From Treponema sp. (GTDB lineage Bacteria; Spirochaetota; Spirochaetia; Treponematales; Treponemataceae): a DNA stretch of 5,419 bases. Of the stretch, positions 1-4,844 are shown one piece after another; the first letter of the stretch is position 1; every line of letters begins with the position of its first letter. A model generated the notes under the pieces. That model ran no database searches. It had not been told where the DNA came from and worked only from the letters and a program-made list of their open reading frames with translations. The DNA lies in contig JAEDJA010000056.1 of the NCBI GenBank assembly GCA_016296575.1, positions 1-5,419 of the forward strand, read 5' to 3'. Position numbers and translations under genes: made by a program.

Positions 1-213
1 ATCAAGATTACTCCTTGGAAAGATTTGGGCCAGTGGTGATTTTTTGACGGTTACGTTATTTATAAAATAAGCTGGATGCTTTTCATCAAATCCAAATTCT
101 TTAGCTAGAACTTCTTTTGTTCGAGGCTTTCTGCAAAACTCAATTATCTGTTCTGATAAATCTGCCTGAACCTTTTTAGAATTATAAAGTGTTACCTTAA
201 AAGTGCCTCTCAT
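1..213 (-). CDS. Partial protein with winged-helix-like C-terminal tail (continues beyond left edge)
   Basis: An open frame of 71 codons runs from an ATG (complement of 211-213) to the window edge without a stop. It begins MRGTFKVTLYN and contains a helical stretch IIEFCRKPRTKEVLAKEFGF. An 'FKVTLYN' strand followed by 'IxEFCxxPRxxxEv' resembles, from memory, the C-terminal winged helix of AlbA_2/AAA_4-type ATP-binding regulators (COG2865), which are normally several hundred residues long. If so, this is a 3' fragment, because an in-frame TGA sits 12 codons upstream of the ATG (after codons FRRLVCKNED read backwards). The only good Shine-Dalgarno, AGGAGG at 235-240, is 21 bases from this ATG. 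It is instead placed for ATG CAA GAA TGA, which stops after three codons. I therefore suspect a truncated or decaying gene. The family call is tentative and the coding frame is moderately secure. Confidence 0.45.
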   Translation of the reverse strand, partial: MRGTFKVTLYNSKKVQADLSEQIIEFCRKPRTKEVLAKEFGFDEKHPAYFINNVTVKKSPLAQIFPRSNLD

Positions 214-234
214 GTCTTCATTCTTGCATACGAG

Positions 235-240
235 CCTCCT
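235..240 (-). promoter_or_regulatory. AGGAGG Shine-Dalgarno-like site without a matching long ORF
   Basis: The complement reads AGGAGG followed by CTCGT and ATG. That ATG opens only a three-codon frame (ATG CAA GAA TGA). A second ATG (ATG AAG ACA TGA) also stops at once. The long downstream frame starts 21 bases after the site, which is too far for normal initiation. The site looks like the intact 5' end of a gene whose body has been damaged or deleted. Confidence 0.4.
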
Positions 241-282
241 AAATCAGCGGTTTTAAGAAAATAACAACACATTTTACGGAAA

Positions 283-309
283 TAAATTACGAAAATATTT
301 CGTAATTTA
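283..309. promoter_or_regulatory. Perfect dyad, probable operator (TAAATTACGAAA / TTTCGTAATTTA)
   Basis: Two 12-base arms, 283-294 and 298-309, are perfect reverse complements around a 3-base spacer (ATA). A further direct half-site, TTACGGAAAT at 274-283, precedes the left arm's TTACGAAAAT (287-296) at a 13-base offset, giving three related half-sites. There is no T-run, so a terminator is unlikely. The short spacer and the position 70-100 bases upstream of the leftward gene fragment fit a binding site for a homodimeric repressor controlling that gene. It could also act on the rightward FliG-like gene. The cognate protein is unknown. Confidence 0.55.
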
Positions 310-394
310 CAAACATTAGGGTGCTTCACTGAAGTAATGCTCATCCGGTCATTAAGGATACTCTATAATTTTACTTTTTTTCATCCTTCATTTT

Positions 395-419
395 CAGACT
401 ATCTCATCATGATAGTCTG
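395..419. promoter_or_regulatory. Dyad operator copy 1, upstream of the FliG-like gene
   Basis: Arms CAGACTATC (395-403) and GATAGTCTG (411-419) pair perfectly around the 7-base spacer TCATCAT. The same AGACTATC-N7-GATAGTCT element, with the same spacer length, occurs at 3629-3651 in the divergent promoter of the WYL and AraC-GyrB genes. A TATATT -10-like hexamer begins 7 bases downstream (427-432). A dimeric regulator bound here would overlap the -35/spacer region. No T-tract follows, so this is an operator rather than a terminator. Confidence 0.6.
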
Positions 420-426
420 CCTGTCG

Positions 427-432
427 TATATT
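427..432 (+). promoter_or_regulatory. Possible -10 box (TATATT) for the FliG-like gene
   Basis: TATATT lies just downstream of the 395-419 dyad and about 28 bases before the chosen start codon. An alternative TATGAT follows immediately at 433-438. No good -35 hexamer is visible at the expected distance, which would fall inside the dyad, so the promoter may depend on a bound activator. Another TATAAT at 364-369 lies upstream of the dyad and cannot be excluded. Confidence 0.3.
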
Positions 433-459
433 TATGATATACAAAAGGAGGCTATGCTT

Positions 460-1191
460 ATGAAAAGAGATGTTTCTGTTGAAGTCATAAAGGCTCAGTT
501 TATGGTCGAAAAAGCAATGGATGATATTACAAGAGGAACCCGTAAAGTTCTGATGGATTATGTCAGCCGAATGTACGTCACAAGCTTTGCAAAGGCAATC
601 GCATATCTTGGCTTAGAATCGGAGGATGCAATCGACCTGCTGGATAACATGGATTACGATACTCGCCGCCAGGTTGAAGCCTTTGCTAAAGGCTATCAAA
701 AATCCGATGCTCAGGTTATTTCGGAAGTTGAGCATATCATCACTTATTCCGGCATGGATTTTACCGATGACTACAAAATCATCAAAGACAACATTATCCT
801 TTCAGGAAAATCCTTTGCGGAAGAAACAGTTCATAACTTCCAGAACGAAACTCCAATCTTCCAGAAAAAGATTGAAGACTGCCTTTTTTCCTTTGAAGAT
901 TTCCAGTACCTTGATGACAGAGCTATTCAGAAGGTCTTACGAGACACCGACATGCAGGAACTGGCAAAAGCCTTAAAAGGTGCTTCTACCGAAGTCCAGA
1001 CCAAAATTTTCCGAAACATGTCCCAGCTCTCAGCCAATATGCTTAAGGAAGACATGGAATGGATGGGTCCTGTACGCGCACAGGATGTGGACGCAGCACA
1101 GGCCAACCTTGTCAAAATCGTTTTCCGCCTCTCAAATAACGGAGATATTCTGATTACACTGAAAGAAGATATTGGGAAGCTGTATATTTGA
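460..1191 (+). CDS. Short FliG-like flagellar switch protein lacking the FliG N-terminal domain
   Basis: This 243-residue protein matches FliG middle and C-terminal domains. FliG forms the flagellar rotor switch: its N-domain binds FliF, its middle domain binds FliM, and its C-domain contacts the stator. Residues 35-95 align without gaps to FliG_M, but the EHPQ motif is replaced by MYVT (38-41). Residues 128-232 are clear FliG_C: FSFEDF, LDDRAIQKVLRD, ALKG, NMSQ, GPVR. Of the E. coli torque residues, K264, D289 and R297 are kept (K173, D198, R206), D288 is Glu (E197), and R281 is Leu (L190). Full FliG is about 330-345 residues, so FliG_N is absent. I chose ATG 460 because AAAGGAGG (445-452) precedes it by 7-8 bases. 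An upstream ATG at 337 would put 41 poor residues across the operator. It ends before a strong terminator, as a monocistronic unit. It may be a divergent paralogue with altered rotor partners rather than the main FliG. Confidence 0.85.
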   Translation: MKRDVSVEVIKAQFMVEKAMDDITRGTRKVLMDYVSRMYVTSFAKAIAYLGLESEDAIDLLDNMDYDTRRQVEAFAKGYQKSDAQVISEVEHIITYSGMDFTDDYKIIKDNIILSGKSFAEETVHNFQNETPIFQKKIEDCLFSFEDFQYLDDRAIQKVLRDTDMQELAKALKGASTEVQTKIFRNMSQLSANMLKEDMEWMGPVRAQDVDAAQANLVKIVFRLSNNGDILITLKEDIGKLYI

Positions 1192-1217
1192 ATCTTTCAT
1201 TCATCTTAAAAAAATCA

Positions 1218-1250
1218 ACCGAGCCTATCAAGCTCGGTCTTGTTTTTTTA
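1218..1250. terminator. Bidirectional intrinsic terminator between convergent genes
   Basis: Arms ACCGAGC (1218-1224) and GCTCGGT (1232-1238) form a perfect 7-bp stem with a 7-base loop. On the + strand it is followed by CTTGTTTTTTTA (1239-1250), terminating the FliG-like gene. On the minus strand the hairpin is followed by TTGATTTTTTT (from 1217 down to about 1207), terminating the operon whose last stop codon is at 1251-1253. Confidence 0.85.
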
Positions 1251-2252
1251 TTAGTTTACTCCAAAATAAAAATCATGAATTTTTGGGAAGACAGATATGT
1301 AATCTTTTAAATCAGAGTATCTCAATGAATCCTCAAGAACTCGTAATTCTGTTTTCTTTTCGTTCTCGCATTGAATGTTTATAATTTTGGCTAATTTGTT
1401 ATAATCTTTTCCATATGGAATTAAATATTTTTGCTTCAACTCGTCATTAAAATTATTAAAAAGGATTTCTCCTAATAGATATTCTTCAGCCCCATAATCT
1501 CTAATTTCATCTAAATGTTCATTGTCTTTAGTATAAAACTTTTGATCCAAGAAGTTTCTAATACCATAATAATGAGAAACAATCTGTTTCAGTCCTTCAA
1601 TATATTTATCATCCGTAGAAGAAAAATAAGATTTTTCTGCATTATAAAATAGTATTCCTTCCGACACCATCTTTTTATAAATCGGAGCACTAAAACAATT
1701 TTCTTTGAAATATGAAGAACCAATCTCATATTGAGAATTAGCTTTATTAATTCCAGTAATATATTCTGAAAACTTTGATTCAAGAAATAAAAGTACTTTT
1801 TTATTAGTTTTAAGATTCCTGCCTAACAAAACAACATCAATATTTGAAGGATAACCTATAACTTTATTTTTGAATTCAAAATAAGATTTTGTAAACTCTA
1901 CATCATGGAGTTTCAAAGGGCGTTCATCTACATCAAAAAAGAAAAGCAAAGCACACAATGATGACGAATGCAAAGTTGTTATCATCTTCAGTTCATCACC
2001 AGTTCCGGAACACGCCATTTTAAATTTTTCCATAAATACAGTCTTTTTTTCATTATCAATTCCAAAATTATTCGCTACAGACTCTCCAACAAACTCAACT
2101 AAATTTTTTCCTGCAAATTCAAACTCATAAGAAGGATCTGTCTTACCTGTTCGAATAACATTAAAACCAAAATGCTTATTTTCCCACAAATGCTTATAAA
2201 GCAATTTTTTGTTTTCGTTTTTCAATTCATCAATTTTTATTGTATCTGACAT
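1251..2252 (-). CDS. Uncharacterised protein with PD-(D/E)XK-like nuclease motif
   Basis: This 333-residue soluble protein is one I do not recognise as a named family. Its core has a pattern typical of PD-(D/E)XK nucleases: PSNIDVVLL with D139 at the end of a strand, a hydrophilic turn, then KVLLFLESKF with the E158-x-K160 pair on the next strand. A later KQIVSHYYGIRNF helix (222-234) resembles the Q/H-containing helices that follow this core in restriction-type enzymes. This implies a Mg-dependent DNA cleavage role, but only by motif. There is no signal peptide or convincing membrane helix. It is the last gene of the WYL-HNH operon. Its ATG overlaps the stop of the HNH gene as TAATG, with AAGGAG 8-9 bases upstream, so translation is probably coupled. 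It is visibly more AT-rich than flanking genes (13 of 60 G/C in 1741-1800 against 25 of 60 in the WYL gene at 2941-3000), suggesting separate acquisition. Confidence 0.7.
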   Translation of the reverse strand: MSDTIKIDELKNENKKLLYKHLWENKHFGFNVIRTGKTDPSYEFEFAGKNLVEFVGESVANNFGIDNEKKTVFMEKFKMACSGTGDELKMITTLHSSSLCALLFFFDVDERPLKLHDVEFTKSYFEFKNKVIGYPSNIDVVLLGRNLKTNKKVLLFLESKFSEYITGINKANSQYEIGSSYFKENCFSAPIYKKMVSEGILFYNAEKSYFSSTDDKYIEGLKQIVSHYYGIRNFLDQKFYTKDNEHLDEIRDYGAEEYLLGEILFNNFNDELKQKYLIPYGKDYNKLAKIINIQCENEKKTELRVLEDSLRYSDLKDYISVFPKIHDFYFGVN

Positions 2253-2752
2253 TACAAGTTCTCCTTCATTTCATTCTTATGAATCGCACCATGCTGTATT
2301 TCTGTTAGCATAATCAAATTGTCTTCACTGCAATTATAACCATCATTATCAATATGATGAACTGCTCGCCCCTCGCCTACTTTACGATCCAAAAAAACAT
2401 CTGCGACTAATCTATAAACTAAAACTTTGGGATACTTCTCTAAGACTAAATATCCCAATTTACCATTAGGATTATCAACTTGTCTTTGTATTTTCCCTCG
2501 AATTTTAATCCGCCCAAGATTGCTAATCTGATAAGTTTTCAATGTTGGATGATTTAACCATTTTTCTCCTGGCAAAAGTTCTATTTTCAAATTTATTTCC
2601 TGTGCTTCTAAAAATCTACGTCTTGATTCTTCAACTTTTGCCTTATATTCCTCTGTTTCATAATCTTTTGGTCTTGGAGAGGCCTCAAAAAGTTCCCTAT
2701 AACACTTCTTAAACTCTTCATCTGTCGGCTTCTTATATCCTGTAAAATTCAT
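2252..2752 (-). CDS. NUMOD4/HNH-type endonuclease
   Basis: This 166-residue protein combines a charged helical N-terminus (1-60), a NUMOD4-like segment (63-85: GEKWLNHP...YQISNLGRIK) and an HNH_3 nuclease domain (112-158). In the last, VHHIDNDGYN supplies the metal-binding and catalytic H132/H133/D135, with N140, N145 and H154/H158 completing the pattern (SEDNL, QHGAIH). Proteins of this build are usually phage-, intron- or intein-associated homing endonucleases that cut duplex DNA. No AP2 or NUMOD1 tail is seen. I chose ATG 2752 because AAGGAG stands 8 bases before it. An upstream in-frame ATG at 2785 overlaps the WYL stop and lacks its own strong site, though that start would add only 11 residues. 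It begins 22 bases after the WYL stop and overlaps the next gene by one base, so it is the middle gene of a three-gene operon. Confidence 0.82.
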   Translation of the reverse strand: MNFTGYKKPTDEEFKKCYRELFEASPRPKDYETEEYKAKVEESRRRFLEAQEINLKIELLPGEKWLNHPTLKTYQISNLGRIKIRGKIQRQVDNPNGKLGYLVLEKYPKVLVYRLVADVFLDRKVGEGRAVHHIDNDGYNCSEDNLIMLTEIQHGAIHKNEMKENL

Positions 2753-2774
2753 CTCTATATCTCCTTCTTCTATT

Positions 2775-3638
2775 CTAAACCCCATCCGCCAAACGTGCCA
2801 TCTCCCTTACATTCTTCTTCCACTCATCCACCAGCCATTCCGGTTCAAGTGGCTGCACGTACATACCGTGGCTTAGAACCCAACCGAGGACCGGATAGTC
2901 CTGATTTGTAGTAAAGGTCATTATCGTGCTGCCATCTGCCTGCTTTTCAAACTGCTGGTCCTCTGCCCAGTTATAGGTTCTGATGTAATTGAGCGTTTTT
3001 TCAGAAGTAATTTTGAGCTTGCAGCTAAGAATTTTCGGACCTATGTAGCGGCGGAAGTTTCCCTTAGCCCGTTTTGTATATTCGAAGTCCTCTGGAAGTT
3101 CAAAAGTATTCTTTTTATCGATTTCAAGATCATAAATTCCTGGCAGATTATAAAATCTTACTTCCTGAATATCCGGCATCTGATTGTATGCATAAAGACT
3201 CCACATTCCTTCGCTGTAAATAAGCTGCCACGGCTGAACAACAAACTCTCTTTCGTAATTCAGATACTTAAAGCGAATGTAGTTATTCTGAGACATGGCT
3301 TCTTCAAGTTTTTCCCAGATTTCATCCTCAATCTTTACTGGATCCATTCCTAAAAAGAGAATACGGTTCGAAAGCTTCCTGGCATTCAACTTTGAATCAT
3401 CTTCAATGTTGTCAGAAAGCGAGGTAAACACTTCAATCGCCTGCTTGTAAATCGGCGTGTTCTTAATCAGCTTCAAAAGATTTGCCATAAGACGAGCCGC
3501 AATTATCTGCTTTTCGGATGTAAGCATAGCTGGAATGCGGAATGACGGCCTTGTGTAATAAAAGCCCTTTTCGATTCTGTCATACTGCAGGATGTCCTCC
3601 TGAGTGACACTTACATTATTATACACCCAGACTATCAC
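2775..3638 (-). CDS. WYL-domain transcriptional regulator lacking its N-terminal HTH
   Basis: Residues 20-60 match the linker of WYL regulators (YDRIEKGFYYT...F.IPAMLTSEKQ). Residues 105-175 form the WYL domain, with WSLYAYN (146-152) in place of the usual W-Y-L. Residues 200-285 are a WCX-like tail (GWVLSHGMYVQPLEPEWLVDEW). WYL domains sense nucleic acid or nucleotide ligands and normally follow a DNA-binding helix-turn-helix. Here the frame opens only about 18 codons before the conserved linker, so the roughly 50-60 residue HTH is missing. The GTG at 3638 lies inside a dyad operator and upstream of a TATAAT box, so it is probably not in the transcript. No in-frame ATG occurs before residue 38 (3525-3527). 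An AGGAGG just inside the frame (complement of about 3596-3601) fits only a CTG. The true start is therefore unresolved. This may be a 5'-truncated pseudogene or a rare HTH-less WYL protein. It heads the operon with the HNH and nuclease genes. Confidence 0.7.
   Translation of the reverse strand: MIVWVYNNVSVTQEDILQYDRIEKGFYYTRPSFRIPAMLTSEKQIIAARLMANLLKLIKNTPIYKQAIEVFTSLSDNIEDDSKLNARKLSNRILFLGMDPVKIEDEIWEKLEEAMSQNNYIRFKYLNYEREFVVQPWQLIYSEGMWSLYAYNQMPDIQEVRFYNLPGIYDLEIDKKNTFELPEDFEYTKRAKGNFRRYIGPKILSCKLKITSEKTLNYIRTYNWAEDQQFEKQADGSTIMTFTTNQDYPVLGWVLSHGMYVQPLEPEWLVDEWKKNVREMARLADGV
3618..3623 (-). promoter_or_regulatory. Consensus -10 box (TATAAT) for the WYL-HNH-nuclease operon
   Basis: The complement reads GGGTGTATAATAATG, a perfect TATAAT, 5 bases beyond the edge of the 3629-3651 dyad. 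A 17-base spacer would put the -35 inside the dyad (ATCTAA, poor), so promoter activity is probably governed by whatever binds the dyad. Transcription from here would start downstream of the GTG at 3638, which argues against that start codon. Confidence 0.5.
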
Positions 3639-3651
3639 TGTTAGATAGTCT
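3629..3651. promoter_or_regulatory. Dyad operator copy 2, in the divergent WYL / AraC-GyrB promoter
   Basis: Arms AGACTATC (3629-3636) and GATAGTCT (3644-3651) pair perfectly around the 7-base spacer ACTGTTA. They are identical in arms and spacer length to the core of copy 1 at 395-419. The dyad has a -10-like box on both sides: TATAAT 5 bases away on the minus strand and TATATT 3 bases away on the + strand. One bound dimer could therefore control both divergent transcripts. Confidence 0.65.
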
Positions 3652-3654
3652 AAT

Positions 3655-3660
3655 TATATT
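3655..3660 (+). promoter_or_regulatory. Possible -10 box (TATATT) for the AraC-GyrB fusion gene
   Basis: TATATT lies 3 bases right of the shared dyad, mirroring the arrangement on the opposite strand and upstream of the FliG-like gene. Initiation near 3667 would give a leader of about 70 bases to the chosen start at 3736. No clear -35 is present. Confidence 0.35.
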
Positions 3661-3735
3661 TGATGACAAACTATATCAAGAATCAAAATGACAACGATGC
3701 TAAAATCATCATATAAACTTTTGGAGGAGCCAGAT

Positions 3736-4635
3736 ATGGATGATTTTAAACCGCTGTTTGAATATGTTGAAAAAAACATTGAAAACAAAATGGGACTAAA
3801 GGAACTTGCAGATTTTATGGGCTACAGTCCTTTTTACATCAGCAGAAAATTTATGGATCTTTACGGCATTCCGATTACCGCTTATGTGCGAATCAGGAAG
3901 CTGCAATATTCTATAAAGGATTTGCTTGCTGACATGAAAGTGATTGATGTTGCCATGAAATATTCCTTTGAATCTCACGAAGGTTTTTCAAGATCGTTCA
4001 AAAGTCTTTTTGGCTCTTCTCCAAAGGATATCAAAAAATATTTGCAGAAGTATGACATTCCGGAGGTTAAACTTCTTGCAAACTGTAAAGTCAAATATAT
4101 GGAGGAAGAAAAAATGAGTTTAAGCGATGACATGCACAAAATGATTTACACGATTCTTGGTAATTCGTTTGAAGAAATGACGGCAGGCTTTTGTTCTAAA
4201 ATTGAGCTTAGTCTGCTGCCGGACAATTGCTTTAAGATTTTTGATGATGACCGCGGAATTAAACTGGATGATGATGGAGTGATTCACGAGGAAGTCCTGC
4301 AAAATCTTTTTTCCGGCAAGCCCATTACAAAGCTTGAGTACGCACAGATGGGAGACCTGCCCTTTGATGACCTTAAGCTTGTAAACTCCCTTTGCGAAAA
4401 GCTTACGATAACTGTCTGGCGGAATGGAAAAATCTCCGAACAGGATTACATCCGCGGAGTTCCTCAGCATTCTGTTACAAGCAAAGCTAATGATTCTAAA
4501 ATCCCCCACGGGACACAGATTGTTCTTAAGCCGGATACTTCGATTTTTGAAAACACCTTATTCAGCAGGGAAAAGCTTCAAGGTTGGATCAGCGAAAATT
4601 ATTCAGGGGTGGTGGATAAGGTGAAGATAGATTAG
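3736..4635 (+). CDS. AraC-type HTH fused to a degenerate GyrB-like GHKL ATPase domain
   Basis: This is a 299-residue protein. Residues 4-104 are an AraC/XylS two-helix-turn-helix DNA-binding domain (LKELADFMGYSPFYISRKF; DVAMKYSFESHEGFSRSFK; FGSSPKDIKKY). Residues 128-285 align along their length with the N-terminal ATPase fold of GyrB: ILGNSFEEMTAGFCSKIEL matches VVDNAIDEALAGHCKEI-type sequence, DDDRGI matches DDGRGI, and WRNGKISEQDYIRGVPQ and HGTQIVLKPD match the later strands. The Mg-binding Asn (N143) and adenine-contact Asp (D170) are kept. The catalytic base Glu42 is Thr (T139), and the glycine-rich ATP lid is shortened and lost (AQMGDLPFDD). ATP hydrolysis is therefore unlikely, and the domain may bind a ligand, a nucleotide or a gyrase-like partner. 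I chose ATG 3736 because GGAGGAG (3723-3729) precedes it by 6 bases. The ATG at 3688 has no such site. It is divergent from the WYL operon across a shared dyad, and autoregulation is plausible. Confidence 0.82.
   Translation: MDDFKPLFEYVEKNIENKMGLKELADFMGYSPFYISRKFMDLYGIPITAYVRIRKLQYSIKDLLADMKVIDVAMKYSFESHEGFSRSFKSLFGSSPKDIKKYLQKYDIPEVKLLANCKVKYMEEEKMSLSDDMHKMIYTILGNSFEEMTAGFCSKIELSLLPDNCFKIFDDDRGIKLDDDGVIHEEVLQNLFSGKPITKLEYAQMGDLPFDDLKLVNSLCEKLTITVWRNGKISEQDYIRGVPQHSVTSKANDSKIPHGTQIVLKPDTSIFENTLFSREKLQGWISENYSGVVDKVKID
4101..4116 (+). promoter_or_regulatory. Internal ribosome-binding site and ATG at the domain boundary of the AraC-GyrB gene
   Basis: GGAGG (4101-4105) lies 8 bases before an in-frame ATG (4114-4116, residue 127, MSLSDDM). 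This ATG falls precisely between the AraC-type HTH and the GyrB-like domain. Initiation here would give a free 173-residue GyrB-like protein. It could also be the relic of the start codon of an ancestral separate gene before fusion. Confidence 0.45.
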
Positions 4636-4643
4636 AATTATAA

Positions 4644-4705
4644 CTGTCATCCCGAACTTGTTTCAGCATCTATAAAAAGATCCCGAATCAATTTCGGGAT
4701 GACAG
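4644..4705. repeat. Palindromic intergenic repeat (CTGTCATCCCGAA ... TTCGGGATGACAG)
   Basis: Perfect 13-base arms at 4644-4656 and 4693-4705 enclose further imperfect pairing: 4657-4672 against 4677-4692 matches at roughly three quarters of positions. The whole element could fold into one long hairpin. The GTCATCCCGAA...TTCGGGATGAC form is familiar as a dispersed intergenic repeat in several bacteria. It begins 8 bases after the AraC-GyrB stop and has no T-run, so it is a repeat element more than an intrinsic terminator, though it could stabilise the mRNA 3' end. Confidence 0.7.
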
Positions 4706-4746
4706 GACAAGGAGATTAGTCTGTTGTCTCAATTAAGGTTCTTTAA

Positions 4747-4790
4747 TTTTGTAAACCGCAAGTTGTTTCAACAACTGAGGATTTACAAAA
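4747..4790. repeat. Nested inverted repeat (TTTTGTAAA ... TTTACAAAA)
   Basis: Outer 9-base arms (4747-4755 and 4782-4790) enclose an inner 6-bp hairpin AGTTGT-TTCA-ACAACT (4761-4776) and a CC/GG pair between them. It is non-coding in all frames I checked. It is the second element in a row of hairpins filling 4644-4879. Confidence 0.6.
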
Positions 4791-4791
4791 C

Positions 4792-4807
4792 GTTCGCGGG
4801 AGCGAAC
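4792..4807. repeat. GC-rich hairpin GTTCGC-GGGA-GCGAAC
   Basis: A 6-bp perfect stem with a 4-base GGGA loop immediately follows the nested repeat. It is locally much more GC-rich than its surroundings and has no T-run on either side. Confidence 0.55.
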
Positions 4808-4814
4808 AGTTAAA

Positions 4815-4844
4815 TAACTGAGTTTCATCAGAAACTCCAAGTTA
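4815..4844. repeat. Hairpin TAACT-GAGTTTC-ATCA-GAAACTC-(CA)-AGTTA
   Basis: The 7-bp inner stem (4820-4826 with 4831-4837, ATCA loop) is extended by five outer base pairs (4815-4819 with 4840-4844) across a 2-base bulge. It is the fourth hairpin in the row. It leads directly into the next one, sharing bases near 4841-4844. Confidence 0.55.

Noticed and set aside
337..459. 41-residue N-terminal extension of the FliG-like ORF from ATG 337
   Set aside because: It crosses the dyad operator and the -10 candidate, has unlikely protein sequence and no ribosome-binding site. AAAGGAGG fits ATG 460.
626..976. 116-codon + strand ORF inside the FliG-like gene
   Set aside because: It is an out-of-frame shadow of well-conserved FliG_M/FliG_C coding sequence.
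2753..2785. Longer start of the HNH gene at ATG 2785
   Set aside because: The AAGGAG lies inside this extension and is correctly spaced only for ATG 2752.
3505..3582. 25-codon frame starting with ATG ACA GAA after the AGGAGG near the WYL 5' end
   Set aside because: It is out of frame with the WYL gene, has no protein-like features, and the spacing from AGGAGG is long (12 bases).
3688..3735. 16-residue upstream start of the AraC-GyrB gene
   Set aside because: There is no Shine-Dalgarno before ATG 3688, while GGAGGAG is ideally placed for ATG 3736 and the HTH domain begins right after it.
4120..4509. 129-codon minus-strand ORF inside the AraC-GyrB gene
   Set aside because: It is antisense to a gene with clear domain homology, and its residues look like a shadow translation with no recognisable domain.
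4644..4705. Intrinsic terminator for the AraC-GyrB gene
   Set aside because: The hairpin is strong but no T-run follows on the + strand, so it is better described as a palindromic repeat.
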